The notes under the pieces: generated by a model
Told to the model about the DNA's origin: nothing
Seen by the model: the letters and a program-made list of their open reading frames with translations, nothing else
Database searches by the model: none
Source of the DNA: Alphaproteobacteria bacterium
GTDB taxonomy: Bacteria; Pseudomonadota; Alphaproteobacteria; Micavibrionales; Micavibrionaceae
Assembly (NCBI GenBank): GCA_016794145.1
Contig: JAEUKP010000011.1
Coordinates: forward strand, 113,566 to 177,565
DNA length: 64,000 nucleotides
Direction: 5' to 3'
Made by a program: the position numbers and the translations under genes
In this document: in pieces, positions 43,583 through 53,130 of the stretch
Layout of the letters: every line of letters starts with the position of its first letter
Numbering within the stretch: the first letter of the stretch is position 1

Positions 43583-44928
43583 TGATAAAAAGTGCTTTTC
43601 TTGCTGTTCTTCTTTTTATAAATGTTCCTGCGCATTCTGCTATTTTGGATGTTCAGCAGGTGACATCTCCGGGTGGTGTTAAAGCCTGGTTGGTTGAAGA
43701 TCACACTGTTCCTGTGATTTCTGTCCGGTTTTTATTCAAAGGTGCTGGGGCAGTGAATGATCCCAAGGACAAACAGGGGGTTTCGCAAATCCTGTCCAAC
43801 ACTCTGGATGAAGGGGCTGGCGATTTAAATAGCCAGACCTTCCAAGGGAAGCTAGATGATCATTCCATCTCTCTTGCCTTCCAATCATCTCGTGATGACT
43901 TTGGGGGGGCAATTAAGACATTATCAAAATATCAGAACGAGGCGTTTGATTTACTTTCACTTGCGCTGACCACTCCGCGTTTTGATAAAGATCCTGTTCA
44001 GCGTATGATTGATAGCAATCTTGTCCGAATTCGCAGCAACATGACCGATCCCGAATGGATGAGTGCGCGATTAACCAATGCGATTATCTATCAAGACCAT
44101 CCTTATTCCATCAATGTTGGTGGGACTCTTCGCTCGCTGCCACGTATCACACCTGCTGATTTAAGAACGAAATTCAAAAGCCAGTTTGCGCGTGATAATT
44201 TGATGGTCGCTGTTGCAGGTGATATGACAGCAGATGAGGTTGCCGCGATGTTGGATAAGGTTTTTGGGCGATTACCACCAAAATCTTCTTTGCGCCAAAT
44301 ACAGGATGTGGTTTTGGCTGAGGGATCTTCGATTTCTCTTTATCGTCAAAAAATTCCTCAAACCGTTATCACGATGGTTGTTCCGGGGATTCAGCAGACA
44401 GATCCTGATTATCATGCTGGGGAAGTGATGGACTTTGTGTTAGGAAGTTCAGGATTCGGCTCCCGGTTAACAGAGGAAATCAGAGAAGAACGTGGTTTGA
44501 CATATGGCATTTACAGTGAGTTGTCCGAGATGAGTCATTCCCATCTCTTATCAATCGGAACAGCAACCCGGAACGAGATGGTCAAAGATGTTATCACTCT
44601 TACAAAAGATGTCATGAAAGAGATGACCAAAGAAAAAATAAGTGAAAAAGAATTAAAGGATGCCAAATCCTATTTGATTGGATCTGTTCCTTTGCAATTG
44701 ACATCGACAGACCGGATTTCAGCGGTTTTGATTGGATTGCTAAGTAAAGCTTTCCCGATTGATTATATGGAACAGCGCGAAGCGTCACTTCAGAAACTTT
44801 CGGCTGATGATGTCTTCCGAGTTTCCCAAAGAGTATTAACAACAAAAGATCTAAAAATTATATTGGTGGGTGATCCTAAAATAAGCGATCATCATACTAT
44901 AATTCCCTCTCTCCCTAATGTCGAATAG
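43582..44928 (+). CDS. Periplasmic M16 family protein (non-catalytic partner)
   Basis: A 448-residue exported M16-fold protein with a signal peptide of about 20 residues. Where the catalytic subunit has HxxEH, this one reads QILSNTLDEGAG, so it lacks zinc ligands. The C-terminal half keeps the M16C pattern (GSRLTEEIREERGLTYGIYSE). It should form the substrate-binding half of a heterodimer with the preceding gene product, as in many alphaproteobacteria. Confidence 0.9.
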   Translation: MIKSAFLAVLLFINVPAHSAILDVQQVTSPGGVKAWLVEDHTVPVISVRFLFKGAGAVNDPKDKQGVSQILSNTLDEGAGDLNSQTFQGKLDDHSISLAFQSSRDDFGGAIKTLSKYQNEAFDLLSLALTTPRFDKDPVQRMIDSNLVRIRSNMTDPEWMSARLTNAIIYQDHPYSINVGGTLRSLPRITPADLRTKFKSQFARDNLMVAVAGDMTADEVAAMLDKVFGRLPPKSSLRQIQDVVLAEGSSISLYRQKIPQTVITMVVPGIQQTDPDYHAGEVMDFVLGSSGFGSRLTEEIREERGLTYGIYSELSEMSHSHLLSIGTATRNEMVKDVITLTKDVMKEMTKEKISEKELKDAKSYLIGSVPLQLTSTDRISAVLIGLLSKAFPIDYMEQREASLQKLSADDVFRVSQRVLTTKDLKIILVGDPKISDHHTIIPSLPNVE

Positions 44929-44935
44929 CCTGTGA

Positions 44936-46204
44936 ATGAACATGTCCAATTCCGAACAGTCCTCCTTGCCTCCGCTCCTCCAATCAGAGCTTGATGCCAT
45001 TATCAAAAAACATTTGATGTTTGTGAAGGCAAAGAATGGCGGGGCTCGCGCTATTATCAAATTTAAATCAATTGCAGGTTTAAATTTTCATGGCGCGGAT
45101 TTATCCGGTGCAGATTTTACAGGGTGCGATATGCGCAATTGTTTTATGAGCAACGGAAATTTCTTAAATGCTGTTTTTTATGGATGTGACCTCAAGGGTG
45201 CTAATCTATCAAAAGGGAATTTTTCACGCGCCGATTTTCGAGGAGCAGATTTAACAGGGGCTGATTTAACGGATGCAGATTTAAGTAAAGCCGATATGCG
45301 TATGGGGGCAAAGATTATTTCCCAAAATGCAACAACGCATGAAACAGTTCAAAGCCTTGATGGAACAACTTTGTTTAAAGGGAGTGACCTTGAAAACGCA
45401 AATTTAAGTGATGCGCGAGCGGGACAGGTTGATCTGTCACAGGCAAATCTAACAAATGCGCGTATGGCCAATATTGATTTATCACAGGCCAATCTTGAGA
45501 ATGCGAATATGGCTCGTGTTGACTTAACGGGCGCTAATCTGGAAAATGCAAGAATGGCTGGGGTTGTTCTAACAGCCGCTATTCTTAACGATTCAAATAT
45601 GAATGGCGCTCACATGGACTATGTTTTAACGGATGAGGCCAAAGGAAAAGTCTTTGATTACTCTGCAGGAGAAGATAGCCCATTGGTTCAAATGTTAAAA
45701 TCGCATGCACAATGGATTCAGTTTGAAGGTAAAGGTGGTGGGCAACGGGCTGACTTATCCGGGTATGATATGCGCAATATTACAGATCTTGCACGGTATA
45801 CGCTAACCGCCGTCAAGGCTGAAGCCGCAGTTTTCCAAGGAATGGCGCTGTTATCGGCGCAGATGCAAAGCGGCGATTTTAAAGGGAGTGATTTCAGGGA
45901 TGTTAAATTCATAGAGGCTGATTTGCGTGCTTCAAATTTCGTTGGGGCCAAGATGTCGCGTGCAAATCTATCGCATGCAAATTTGTCACCTCTCTTTTTT
46001 GCAGAAGACCGCAAAATTGTTGCAGACCTGACAGATGTTGATTTGAGCTTCAGTGACTTATCCGGATGCAATCTTCAAAACGCTATTTTAGTACGTGCAA
46101 ATTTAGAGGGATCTAACTTATCGGAAGCTGATTTGCGTGGGTGTGATCTGACGGATGCGAATCTGGAAAACACAAATATGCACAAAACTAAAAAATCTGA
46201 CTAA
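44936..46204 (+). CDS. Pentapeptide-repeat protein
   Basis: A 422-residue protein. After about 45 residues, two long blocks of A(D/N)LxX pentapeptides (about 48-125 and 135-225) and a third (about 305-415) should fold as right-handed four-sided beta-helices. The segment 225-300 between blocks is not repetitive. No signal peptide or membrane segment is seen, so it is cytoplasmic. It begins seven bases after the M16 partner gene and is likely cotranscribed. Pentapeptide proteins include gyrase-protecting DNA mimics, but most have no known role. Confidence 0.9.
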   Translation: MNMSNSEQSSLPPLLQSELDAIIKKHLMFVKAKNGGARAIIKFKSIAGLNFHGADLSGADFTGCDMRNCFMSNGNFLNAVFYGCDLKGANLSKGNFSRADFRGADLTGADLTDADLSKADMRMGAKIISQNATTHETVQSLDGTTLFKGSDLENANLSDARAGQVDLSQANLTNARMANIDLSQANLENANMARVDLTGANLENARMAGVVLTAAILNDSNMNGAHMDYVLTDEAKGKVFDYSAGEDSPLVQMLKSHAQWIQFEGKGGGQRADLSGYDMRNITDLARYTLTAVKAEAAVFQGMALLSAQMQSGDFKGSDFRDVKFIEADLRASNFVGAKMSRANLSHANLSPLFFAEDRKIVADLTDVDLSFSDLSGCNLQNAILVRANLEGSNLSEADLRGCDLTDANLENTNMHKTKKSD

Positions 46205-46301
46205 CCCTTTCTTTTTATTTATGTTATCGTCGCACAGACTGTTAGACGAGTTGTCTGAAAGTTATCAATTTCATTTCACTAACATCTTTGGAGAATATAC
46301 A

Positions 46302-46613
46302 ATGAATAAACTCGCTCTTATTGCTGCGTTCGCATTCCTCTCACTTCCAGGTGTAGCAAGTGCTTCTGACCATCCTGTTCCGGCTGAACATGCTGCTGAA
46401 CATGCTGCGCCAGCTGCTGAAACAAAAGAAGTGACACTAAAAGATGGTACAAAAGTTGTTATCGAAGGTGAGATGGTTTCTGTTGTTGCTGCTGACGGTA
46501 CAAAAACAGCTGCTCCGGACGGAGAGCATGAATTGGCTGATGGCACAAAAGTAACCGTTAAAGAAGGAAAATTGGTTACTGCCCCAGCTGCTGAAGAGCC
46601 TGCAAAACACTAA
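46302..46613 (+). CDS. Small exported protein with DGTKV repeats
   Basis: A 103-residue protein with a clear signal peptide (cut near Val-Ala-Ser-Ala, about residue 22). The mature part has an Ala/His/Pro-rich segment followed by three beta-type units, each with a DGTK core (LKDGTKVVIEGE, AADGTKTAAPDGE, LADGTKVTVKEGK). It is acidic and soluble, probably periplasmic. It has its own good terminator, so it is likely monocistronic. Function unknown. Confidence 0.75.
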   Translation: MNKLALIAAFAFLSLPGVASASDHPVPAEHAAEHAAPAAETKEVTLKDGTKVVIEGEMVSVVAADGTKTAAPDGEHELADGTKVTVKEGKLVTAPAAEEPAKH

Positions 46614-46633
46614 TTTCTGATTTAAAAATCTTG

Positions 46634-46672
46634 AAAACCCATCGTTTTTACGAGCGATGGGTTTTTTATTTT
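46634..46672 (+). terminator. Rho-independent terminator
   Basis: AAAACCCATCG (46634-46644) pairs with CGATGGGTTTT (46655-46665) around a ten-base loop, followed by a T-rich tail. It ends the small DGTKV-protein transcript 20 bases past its stop. Confidence 0.85.
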
Positions 46673-46714
46673 CTTTTTTGCTTTCTGGATGACTTCCTGT
46701 TACAAAGCCGCATC

Positions 46715-48019
46715 ATGATTATATCTGCTCGTATCCTCGCTGTTCTTGATTTGCTAGAACGTATTCAGAAGTCCCCGATCCCTATGGATTTGACCATTGG
46801 TGATTATATGCGTAATCGTCGCTATATCGGATCGAAAGACCGAACAGATATTGTTGAGCGTGTTTATACCCTCGTCCGTTACCATGCTCGCATTCATTGG
46901 GCTTTGGGTGAGGCTGGCGTTGAAAATCCAACTGCCAGACTTAAATTATTGGCCTATCTTATTCTGGTTGAAGGAAAAGCGGATCCATCTATTTATTTTG
47001 ATGGTACAAAATATGCGCCATCTCCTCTAACAGAGGATGAGCTGGCCGTTCTTTCCCAATTACCAAAGAATTTTGACAGCGCTCCTGAAGATGTCAGGTT
47101 TGAATGCCCACCTCATTATTCACTTTCTCTTCATCGCTATTTTGGCCAGTTTTTTGACGAAGAGATGGAGGCTTTATCCCATGGGGCGACTCTTGATTTA
47201 AGAGTTAACCATATCGCCGGTGAGCGTCAGAAGATAAAAGAGTCGTTACAAAAAGATAAAGTGGAGACGGAAATAACGCCTTATTCACCTTGGGGGTTGC
47301 GTGCCAAGGGAAAAGCTTTCCTGGGTGATACAAAAGCTTTTCGTTCCGGACAAATTGAAATACAGGATGAGGGGTCACAGTTGATTGCCTTGGCTTGCGA
47401 TGCTCGCCCTGGAATGCAAGTATTGGATTATTGTGCTGGGGGAGGGGGGAAAACCCTTGCTCTTGCATCTGCAATGCAGGTAAAGGGACGGATTGTTGCT
47501 ATGGATCTTGAGGAATCAAGGTTGATCAAAGCCAAAACCCGTTTCAAACGTGCGAAAGTTAGCGATATTATAGAAACAAGACCATTGTCTGATGAAAAAA
47601 ACCGCAAATGGTTGCGGCGTCAGAAACAAAGTTTTGATGTTGTTTTGGTTGATGTTCCTTGCTCTGGTACAGGGACATGGCGACGCAATCCTGACACACG
47701 GTGGAAGAATTATGGCCCCTCACTTGAAGATATTATTCCTGTTCAAGCCGATATATTAGAAAGGGTTGCAGGCGTTGTTAAGCCAGGAGGGCGACTTGTT
47801 TACGCAACATGTTCGTTATTGCCAGAGGAAAACGAAGATCAAATCGAAAAATTTTTACAAACGCATCCTGAGTATGAACTGGCAACATTAGAGACTGTCT
47901 GGCCCGAGGGGTGCAACGCCCCATCCGAGGGGAAATACATGCGCCTAACGCCCAAACGGCACAGTACAGATGGTTTTTTTGCTGCGATTCTTTTGCGTAA
48001 AAATGATGGTGTTGTTTAA
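46715..48019 (+). CDS. RsmB-family rRNA cytosine-C5 methyltransferase
   Basis: About 434 residues from the ATG at 46715; the open frame reaches back to 46631 over the terminator, so the later start is chosen. Residues 1-130 are a NusB-like RNA-binding domain. The SAM-dependent part has LDYCAGGGGKTLALA (motif I), the PCSGTGTWRRNPD motif with the cysteine that forms or releases the covalent intermediate, and ATCSLLPEENE with the second Cys. RsmB methylates C967 of 16S rRNA; other family members modify other sites. Confidence 0.9.
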   Translation: MIISARILAVLDLLERIQKSPIPMDLTIGDYMRNRRYIGSKDRTDIVERVYTLVRYHARIHWALGEAGVENPTARLKLLAYLILVEGKADPSIYFDGTKYAPSPLTEDELAVLSQLPKNFDSAPEDVRFECPPHYSLSLHRYFGQFFDEEMEALSHGATLDLRVNHIAGERQKIKESLQKDKVETEITPYSPWGLRAKGKAFLGDTKAFRSGQIEIQDEGSQLIALACDARPGMQVLDYCAGGGGKTLALASAMQVKGRIVAMDLEESRLIKAKTRFKRAKVSDIIETRPLSDEKNRKWLRRQKQSFDVVLVDVPCSGTGTWRRNPDTRWKNYGPSLEDIIPVQADILERVAGVVKPGGRLVYATCSLLPEENEDQIEKFLQTHPEYELATLETVWPEGCNAPSEGKYMRLTPKRHSTDGFFAAILLRKNDGVV

Positions 48020-48120
48020 CTTCTTGCAATTCGAATAAATAAGAAACTGCTTTGTTTTGCACAATCATGCACAAAATTTTGTCCTTTTGAAATGCATTTC
48101 TCTGATAAAGTCTTTGTAAT

Positions 48121-48867
48121 CTATAGATTGCACCCTGACTTTTCAGTAAGATCTTTGCAGGGAAATTCAGATGAGCAGGCCGAGCAGGAGTAATGAATTA
48201 ATTGTTTGATATCTTGCAGCAAAATTGTTGAGCCACTAATTTCAAGGCCTGTTGCATCTTTTAACTTTGCCAAGGCTCTTGAAAATGTTTCTGGCTGCAT
48301 ACCAAGGCGTGCAGCAACAAGGCTTTTGTCATATGGAAGTTGAATTTTAACCTGACCTTCTTCCTCCTGTTTCGTTAACCGAAGGAGGAAACACCCAATT
48401 CGTTGTGGGGCGTTCTGGATTTTAAGATGTTCCAACTCACGATCTTGCTCGCGCCTGATTCGGGCCATATTGGTGAGCATTGCCGAAATCATTTTCGGGT
48501 CTTGGTCGATCTCAGTTTTCAAAAGACTAAGAGGCATAGAAATAAGCCGCGATGATTCAACCGCTTCTGCGCTATAAGGATAAAATTCGCCTTCAAAGAG
48601 GCTTGTTTCGCCAAAAATTTCACCAGCAGGTAAAATATCGACAATAACTTGCCCCCCATCCAATGTTTCCCGAAACGTCTTAATCCACCCATCCAAAATC
48701 AGAAAGAATCTTTTTGCCGGCTCTTCATGCACAAAAAGCATCTGGCCTTTCTCTACAGAGATGATACTGGATTGTGTCGCGAAAAGAGCGACTCTCTCGG
48801 GATCGCAGTTTTCGAACAGGGGTGCTTTTTTAAGGATTTTCAAGATTTTTGAGGAGTCATTCATCAC
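48121..48867 (-). CDS. Crp/Fnr family regulator with a C-terminal four-cysteine motif
   Basis: A 248-residue regulator. Residues about 15-130 are the cyclic-nucleotide-type sensor fold; the HTH at about 170-200 carries the recognition helix QPETFSRAL, i.e. the E-x-x-S-R pattern by which FNR/FixK proteins read TTGA half-sites. No N-terminal Cys cluster is present. Instead the last 23 residues hold Cys228, Cys231, Cys237 and Cys246. Bacillus subtilis Fnr binds [4Fe-4S] with three cysteines near its C-terminus, so an oxygen or redox sensor built the same way is likely. It is divergent from the cbb3 operon, with a TTGAC-N4-GTCAA site between them. Confidence 0.88.
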   Translation of the reverse strand: MMNDSSKILKILKKAPLFENCDPERVALFATQSSIISVEKGQMLFVHEEPAKRFFLILDGWIKTFRETLDGGQVIVDILPAGEIFGETSLFEGEFYPYSAEAVESSRLISMPLSLLKTEIDQDPKMISAMLTNMARIRREQDRELEHLKIQNAPQRIGCFLLRLTKQEEEGQVKIQLPYDKSLVAARLGMQPETFSRALAKLKDATGLEISGSTILLQDIKQLIHYSCSACSSEFPCKDLTEKSGCNL

Positions 48868-48923
48868 AATATCTGTCCAGTTTTTCGGGATGCTTTGATC
48901 TATACATGTATATGTTCATGAAA

Positions 48924-48937
48924 TTGACATTAGTCAA
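48924..48937. promoter_or_regulatory. Fnr/FixK-type box in front of the cbb3 operon
   Basis: TTGACATTAGTCAA is a perfect palindrome of the TTGAC-N4-GTCAA form. On the plus strand a TATACG at 48963-48968 sits about where a class II activated -10 would lie, giving a start near 48975. On the minus strand TATAGA (48904-48899) could serve the regulator gene, so autoregulation is possible. Confidence 0.75.
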
Positions 48938-49038
48938 GGAAGAGTTGGGCTGTTCAAGACATTATACGCGCGTAAAATCTCCTTTGTTTCAGCAAGTGTC
49001 AAAAATGGCACTCAGTATAAGGGAAAGAAAAGGCCATT

Positions 49039-49755
49039 TTGATAGCAACAATAGAAAGTATGGGGAATTGTTTACAGGGCATGAGCTTGTCTCATGGGCT
49101 TGTGTTCAGTCTTTTCGGTGCTGGTCTGATAAGTGGCTTTACCCATTGTGTTGCGATGTGCGGACCTTTTGTCATATCGCAATCGAGGGGTCTTGAAAAG
49201 GTAAGTGGGGCCGCGTTGTGGCCTTATCATTTGGGGCGTTTGACCACCTATACTTTGATGGCCCTTTTGTTATTTAGTGTTTTGAATATTGTTTTTCTCT
49301 TTATGCCTATTCGGTCTTTTATTGTGGCCCCTATTTTGTTGACTGCGGCCCTTGTTTTCCTTGTGAACGCTTTTCCGGACCTTCGTCGGTATTTTTCTTG
49401 GGTTTCATTTTTTCAGATGAGTTTGCCCTATCGATTTGTTGAAAATATATTCGGAAAATTATCCCAAGATCCTACAGTTGTTAAGAGGTTTATGATGGGG
49501 ATCGTTCTGGGTTTTATGCCCTGTGGAATGGTTACCTCGGCGTTAATGGCGTCTGCAACTGCTCCGAATGCCGTTGATGCTTCATTTGCGATGATGGCCT
49601 TTGGTGTGGGGACGGTCCCTGCGCTTATGCTAACGGCTCTGACAGGTCGAGCCCTTGAACTGAGATACCCCAAGATGATGCCATGTGTGACCAAAGTGAT
49701 GATGGTCTGGAGTAGCGCATGGCTTGTCATCATGGCTGGACTAATTTTGATTTAA
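49039..49755 (+). CDS. SafE/UreH-like membrane transporter family protein of the cbb3 cluster
   Basis: About 238 residues with six hydrophobic segments; the start may be TTG 49039 (best ribosome site), ATG 49060 or ATG 49081. SLFGAGLISGFTHCVAMCGPFVIS near the N-terminus is the signature of the COG2836 sulfite-exporter/urease-accessory-like group, with a Cys-Ala-Met-Cys pair that could bind metal; a second MGIVLGFMPCGMV half-repeat follows. Members often lie in cco clusters and are thought to help copper or haem handling. It is the first gene after the Fnr-type box and ends 12 bases before ccoN. Confidence 0.82.
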   Translation: MIATIESMGNCLQGMSLSHGLVFSLFGAGLISGFTHCVAMCGPFVISQSRGLEKVSGAALWPYHLGRLTTYTLMALLLFSVLNIVFLFMPIRSFIVAPILLTAALVFLVNAFPDLRRYFSWVSFFQMSLPYRFVENIFGKLSQDPTVVKRFMMGIVLGFMPCGMVTSALMASATAPNAVDASFAMMAFGVGTVPALMLTALTGRALELRYPKMMPCVTKVMMVWSSAWLVIMAGLILI

Positions 49756-49767
49756 ATGAGGACGAAA

Positions 49768-51249
49768 ATGACAACAAATGTAATAGAAAAACCTGATTAT
49801 AATTTTGACATTGTCAAGTTATTCACACTGGCAACCTGTTTCTGGGGGGTTGTGGGAATGTTGGGCGGTGTTCTGATTGCCCTACAACTTGCTTTTCCGG
49901 CATTGAATTTTGAACCGTATTTGAATTTCGGTCGGTTGCGTCCGCTCCACACTTCGGGTGTTGTTTTTGCTTTTGGGGGGAATGCCCTTTTTGCAACCAG
50001 CTATTATGTGGTTCAACGAACCTGTCAAGTGCGCTTGTGGTGTGACAAGCTCGCCAGTTTTACCTTCTGGGGGTATCAATCTTTTATTGTGATGGCCGCA
50101 TTGGGATATGTTCTGGGGGTTACTCAAAGTAAAGAGTATGCCGAGCCAGAATGGTATGCTGATTTGTGGTTAACTGTTGTCTGGGTTGCGTATTTATTGG
50201 TTTTCATGGGGACAATCATTAAACGGAAAGAGCCGCATTTATATGTTGCGAACTGGTTCTTTCTCGCATTTATTCTGACGGTTGCGGTTTTGCACATTGG
50301 AAACAATCTGTCGATTCCCGTTGATTTGTTTGGAACGAAAAGTTACTCCGTTCCTTCTGGTGTTCAAAGTGCTATGATTCAATGGTGGTATGGTCACAAT
50401 GCTGTTGGATTCTTCCTGACAGCAGGCTTTTTGGGAATGATGTATTATTTTGTTCCAAAACGTGCTGAGCGTCCTGTTTATTCATATCGTTTGTCGATTA
50501 TTCACTTTTGGTCACTTATTTTTATCTATATCTGGGCAGGTCCCCACCATTTACATTACACAGCGCTTCCGGTATGGGCACAGACACTTGGGATGACTTT
50601 CTCAATTATGCTGTGGATGCCAAGCTGGGGAGGGATGATTAATGGATTGATGACTCTGTCTGGTGCATGGCATAAGCTGCGTAAGGATCCGGTCCTTCAA
50701 TTTATGATTGTTTCTTTGGCTTTCTATGGAATGAGTACGTTCGAAGGACCTTTGATGTCTATTCGTGCTGTTAATTCGCTTTCTCACTATACGGATTGGA
50801 CTGTCGGGCACGTTCACTCTGGCGCTTTGGGGTGGGTTGGCTTTGTGACATTTGGTTGCCTTTACTATCTGGTTCCTAAACTTTGGAATCGATCGGAGGT
50901 CTATTCTTTGAAGCTTGTGAGCATCCATCTTTGGGTTGCAACATTCGGCATTGTTCTCTATATCGCGGCAATGTGGGTGTCAGGTATTATGCAAGGTCTG
51001 ATGTGGCGTTCTTATAACGATATGGGATTCTTGAACTATTCGTTCGTTGAAACTGTCGTTGCAATGCATCCATTCTATATTATCCGTGCTTTAGGTGGGT
51101 TAATGTATCTGTCTGGAGCCCTGATCATGTGTTACAACTTCTATCGTACAATTAAAGGTGATGTTGCCGCAGGTGAAGTTGATAAAGATGGAAATCCTCG
51201 TGCAGCCGTTCATACTGGCCGCCTTCCACAATTCCAGCCAGCAGAATAA
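49768..51249 (+). CDS. ccoN: cbb3-type cytochrome c oxidase subunit I
   Basis: About 493 residues from the ATG at 49768, which has a TGAGGA ribosome site; ATG 49756 is in frame but lacks one. It has twelve transmembrane helices. Low-spin haem ligands include the His of RPLHTSG, the CuB site has WYGHNAVGF and GPHHLHY, and the high-spin haem His is in [10 protein letters not shown]. The Tyr of WWYGHN is in the position of the cross-linked tyrosine special to cbb3 enzymes. It reduces oxygen to water at low oxygen tension and pumps protons. Confidence 0.97.
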   Translation: MTTNVIEKPDYNFDIVKLFTLATCFWGVVGMLGGVLIALQLAFPALNFEPYLNFGRLRPLHTSGVVFAFGGNALFATSYYVVQRTCQVRLWCDKLASFTFWGYQSFIVMAALGYVLGVTQSKEYAEPEWYADLWLTVVWVAYLLVFMGTIIKRKEPHLYVANWFFLAFILTVAVLHIGNNLSIPVDLFGTKSYSVPSGVQSAMIQWWYGHNAVGFFLTAGFLGMMYYFVPKRAERPVYSYRLSIIHFWSLIFIYIWAGPHHLHYTALPVWAQTLGMTFSIMLWMPSWGGMINGLMTLSGAWHKLRKDPVLQFMIVSLAFYGMSTFEGPLMSIRAVNSLSHYTDWTVGHVHSGALGWVGFVTFGCLYYLVPKLWNRSEVYSLKLVSIHLWVATFGIVLYIAAMWVSGIMQGLMWRSYNDMGFLNYSFVETVVAMHPFYIIRALGGLMYLSGALIMCYNFYRTIKGDVAAGEVDKDGNPRAAVHTGRLPQFQPAE

Positions 51250-51263
51250 TAAGGAGTTTTATA

Positions 51264-52010
51264 ATGAATTTGAAAAATCACGAATTTCTGGAAAAAAATT
51301 CCATTGTTTTGTTGATCACAATTATCCTTGTTGTCTTGGTCGGAGGAATTATTGAAATCATCCCCTTGTTCCGGGAAGGAACAGTGATTGAGCGTGTTGA
51401 GGGGGTTCGCCCTTATACCCCGCTTGAGCTGGCAGGGTACAACATCTATATTCGCGAAGGGTGTTATAACTGTCACTCCCAACAAATTAGACCTTTACGT
51501 GATGAAGTTGCGCGTTATGGGCATTACTCGCTCGCCGCAGAAAGCATGTATGATCATCCATTTCAATGGGGATCAAAACGGACTGGCCCTGATTTGGCAC
51601 GCGTTGGTGGCAAGTATTCCGATGCTTGGCATGTTGCGCATTTGACAGACCCAAGATCTGTCGTTCCTGAATCGATTATGCCGACCTATGCTTTTCTGAA
51701 ACATAGAGCTGTTAAGACAGATGATTTGGACAAACATTTGTCGGCTCTTCGTGTCGTAGGTGTTCCATATACAGACGATATGATTTCCAATGCTGTTAAT
51801 GATGCAACTATCCAGGCAACCGGTGATCCCTTAACGGATACGGCTGGCTTATTGGGGCGGTATGGCGAAAAAACAGTGGCCCGCGATTTTGATGGTCAGG
51901 GAAATGTTGTTTCAGAAATGGATGCTCTTGTTGCCTATCTTCAGGTTTTGGGAACTATGGTTGATTTCAAAGCAGCCCAAGAGGTGGAAAACGAGGTCAT
52001 CAATAAATGA
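51264..52010 (+). CDS. ccoO: cbb3-type cytochrome c oxidase subunit II (mono-haem)
   Basis: A 248-residue protein anchored by one N-terminal helix (about 13-35). The haem c site is [11 protein letters not shown] near residue 70, followed by Met-containing segments such as ESIMPTYAF for the sixth ligand. It passes electrons from CcoP to CcoN. A strong AAGGAG ribosome site precedes the ATG, and the stop overlaps the ccoQ start. Confidence 0.96.
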   Translation: MNLKNHEFLEKNSIVLLITIILVVLVGGIIEIIPLFREGTVIERVEGVRPYTPLELAGYNIYIREGCYNCHSQQIRPLRDEVARYGHYSLAAESMYDHPFQWGSKRTGPDLARVGGKYSDAWHVAHLTDPRSVVPESIMPTYAFLKHRAVKTDDLDKHLSALRVVGVPYTDDMISNAVNDATIQATGDPLTDTAGLLGRYGEKTVARDFDGQGNVVSEMDALVAYLQVLGTMVDFKAAQEVENEVINK

Positions 52011-52156
52011 AAGAGATCTTTGCAAGCACGGAGGCCGGTTTATTGGGACTTGCCATTTTTGTGGCTCTGTTTTCAGTCGTACTGGTCTGGGTTTTAAGGC
52101 CTGGGGCTAAGGAACAGTTTAAAAAATTCGGTGATATACCATTAAAGGACGAATAA
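52007..52156 (+). CDS. ccoQ: cbb3 oxidase small subunit CcoQ
   Basis: A 49-residue protein with one transmembrane helix (about 10-31), ending [20 protein letters not shown], the usual CcoQ pattern. Its ATG overlaps the ccoO stop (ATGA) and it ends one base before ccoP. CcoQ stabilises the cbb3 complex. Its short length makes it easy to miss. Confidence 0.9.
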   Translation: MKEIFASTEAGLLGLAIFVALFSVVLVWVLRPGAKEQFKKFGDIPLKDE

Positions 52157-52157
52157 C

Positions 52158-53099
52158 ATGACAGATGAACATAGAAAAGTTGAAGTAGATGAAATTTCTG
52201 GTGTCAATACGACTGGACATGAATGGGATGGTCTGAAAGAGCTGAACAATCCTTTGCCCCGCTGGTGGGTTTGGGTATTTGTTGCCTGCTGTATTTGGGG
52301 GGCATGGTATTGGGTTATTTATCCGTCTTGGCCAATTCCTGGGGGGGCAACGAAAGGAACATCTGGATATACCCAATACGATGAATTAAAGGCAAGTCAA
52401 GCCGAGATCATTAAACGCCAGGAAGCCTATTTAGATAAGTTTGATAAGTCTTCGTTTGAAGACGTGATGAAAGATCCTGAGCTTTATTCCTTTGCCGTTG
52501 CCGGGGGCAGTGCCGCATTCAAAGATAATTGCGCGACTTGCCATGGGACAGGAGCCGAGGGTGGAAAGGGGTACCCAAACCTGAACGATGATGACTGGCT
52601 TTGGGGTGGTACAATCAATGACATTTATACAACCATCTCTTATGGTATCCGGTCCGGCCATGAAGAGGCCAGATCTTCACAAATGCCCGCTTTCGGTAAG
52701 GATAGCATCCTGAAGAAAGAAGAAATTGAACAGGTGGTTGATTATGTTCTTGGCCTGTCTGAAGGCAAAAGCAATGAAGCCATGCCAGGTTACGCTATTT
52801 TCCAATCCAACTGTGCGTCTTGCCATGGTGCTGATGCAAAAGGTGGTCGTGATTTTGGGGCTCCGAACCTCAGCGATGCTATTTGGCTTTACGGCGGAAC
52901 AAAAGACGAGGTTACAAATACAGTCTATAATGCCCATGCTGGTGTTATGCCAACGTGGCAAGCCCGTTTGGGGGATAGTACTGTTCGCCAATTGGCTATT
53001 TACGTGCATCAGTTGGGTGGCGGTGAAAAAGACGAAACAAAATCGGTACAAACAGGGGTTCAGTCACCTGTTGAATCACCTGTTCAAGTCAGCGAATAA
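52158..53099 (+). CDS. ccoP: cbb3-type cytochrome c oxidase subunit III (di-haem)
   Basis: A 313-residue protein. The N-terminal GHEWDGLKELNNPLPRWW and one membrane helix (about 38-56) are typical of CcoP, followed by two cytochrome c domains with haem sites CATCHG (about 131) and CASCHG (about 222). It receives electrons from cytochrome c or bc1 complex. The last 25 residues are Gln/Val/Ser-rich and not part of the second domain. ccoG follows after 31 bases. Confidence 0.96.
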   Translation: MTDEHRKVEVDEISGVNTTGHEWDGLKELNNPLPRWWVWVFVACCIWGAWYWVIYPSWPIPGGATKGTSGYTQYDELKASQAEIIKRQEAYLDKFDKSSFEDVMKDPELYSFAVAGGSAAFKDNCATCHGTGAEGGKGYPNLNDDDWLWGGTINDIYTTISYGIRSGHEEARSSQMPAFGKDSILKKEEIEQVVDYVLGLSEGKSNEAMPGYAIFQSNCASCHGADAKGGRDFGAPNLSDAIWLYGGTKDEVTNTVYNAHAGVMPTWQARLGDSTVRQLAIYVHQLGGGEKDETKSVQTGVQSPVESPVQVSE

Positions 53100-53130
53100 G
53101 TACAGGTTTTTATAGATATGTGAGGGTAAA

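Noticed and set aside
45060..46200. Repetitive DNA in the pentapeptide gene as a repeat array
   Set aside because: Explained by the coding pattern of pentapeptides; no DNA-level tandem copies.
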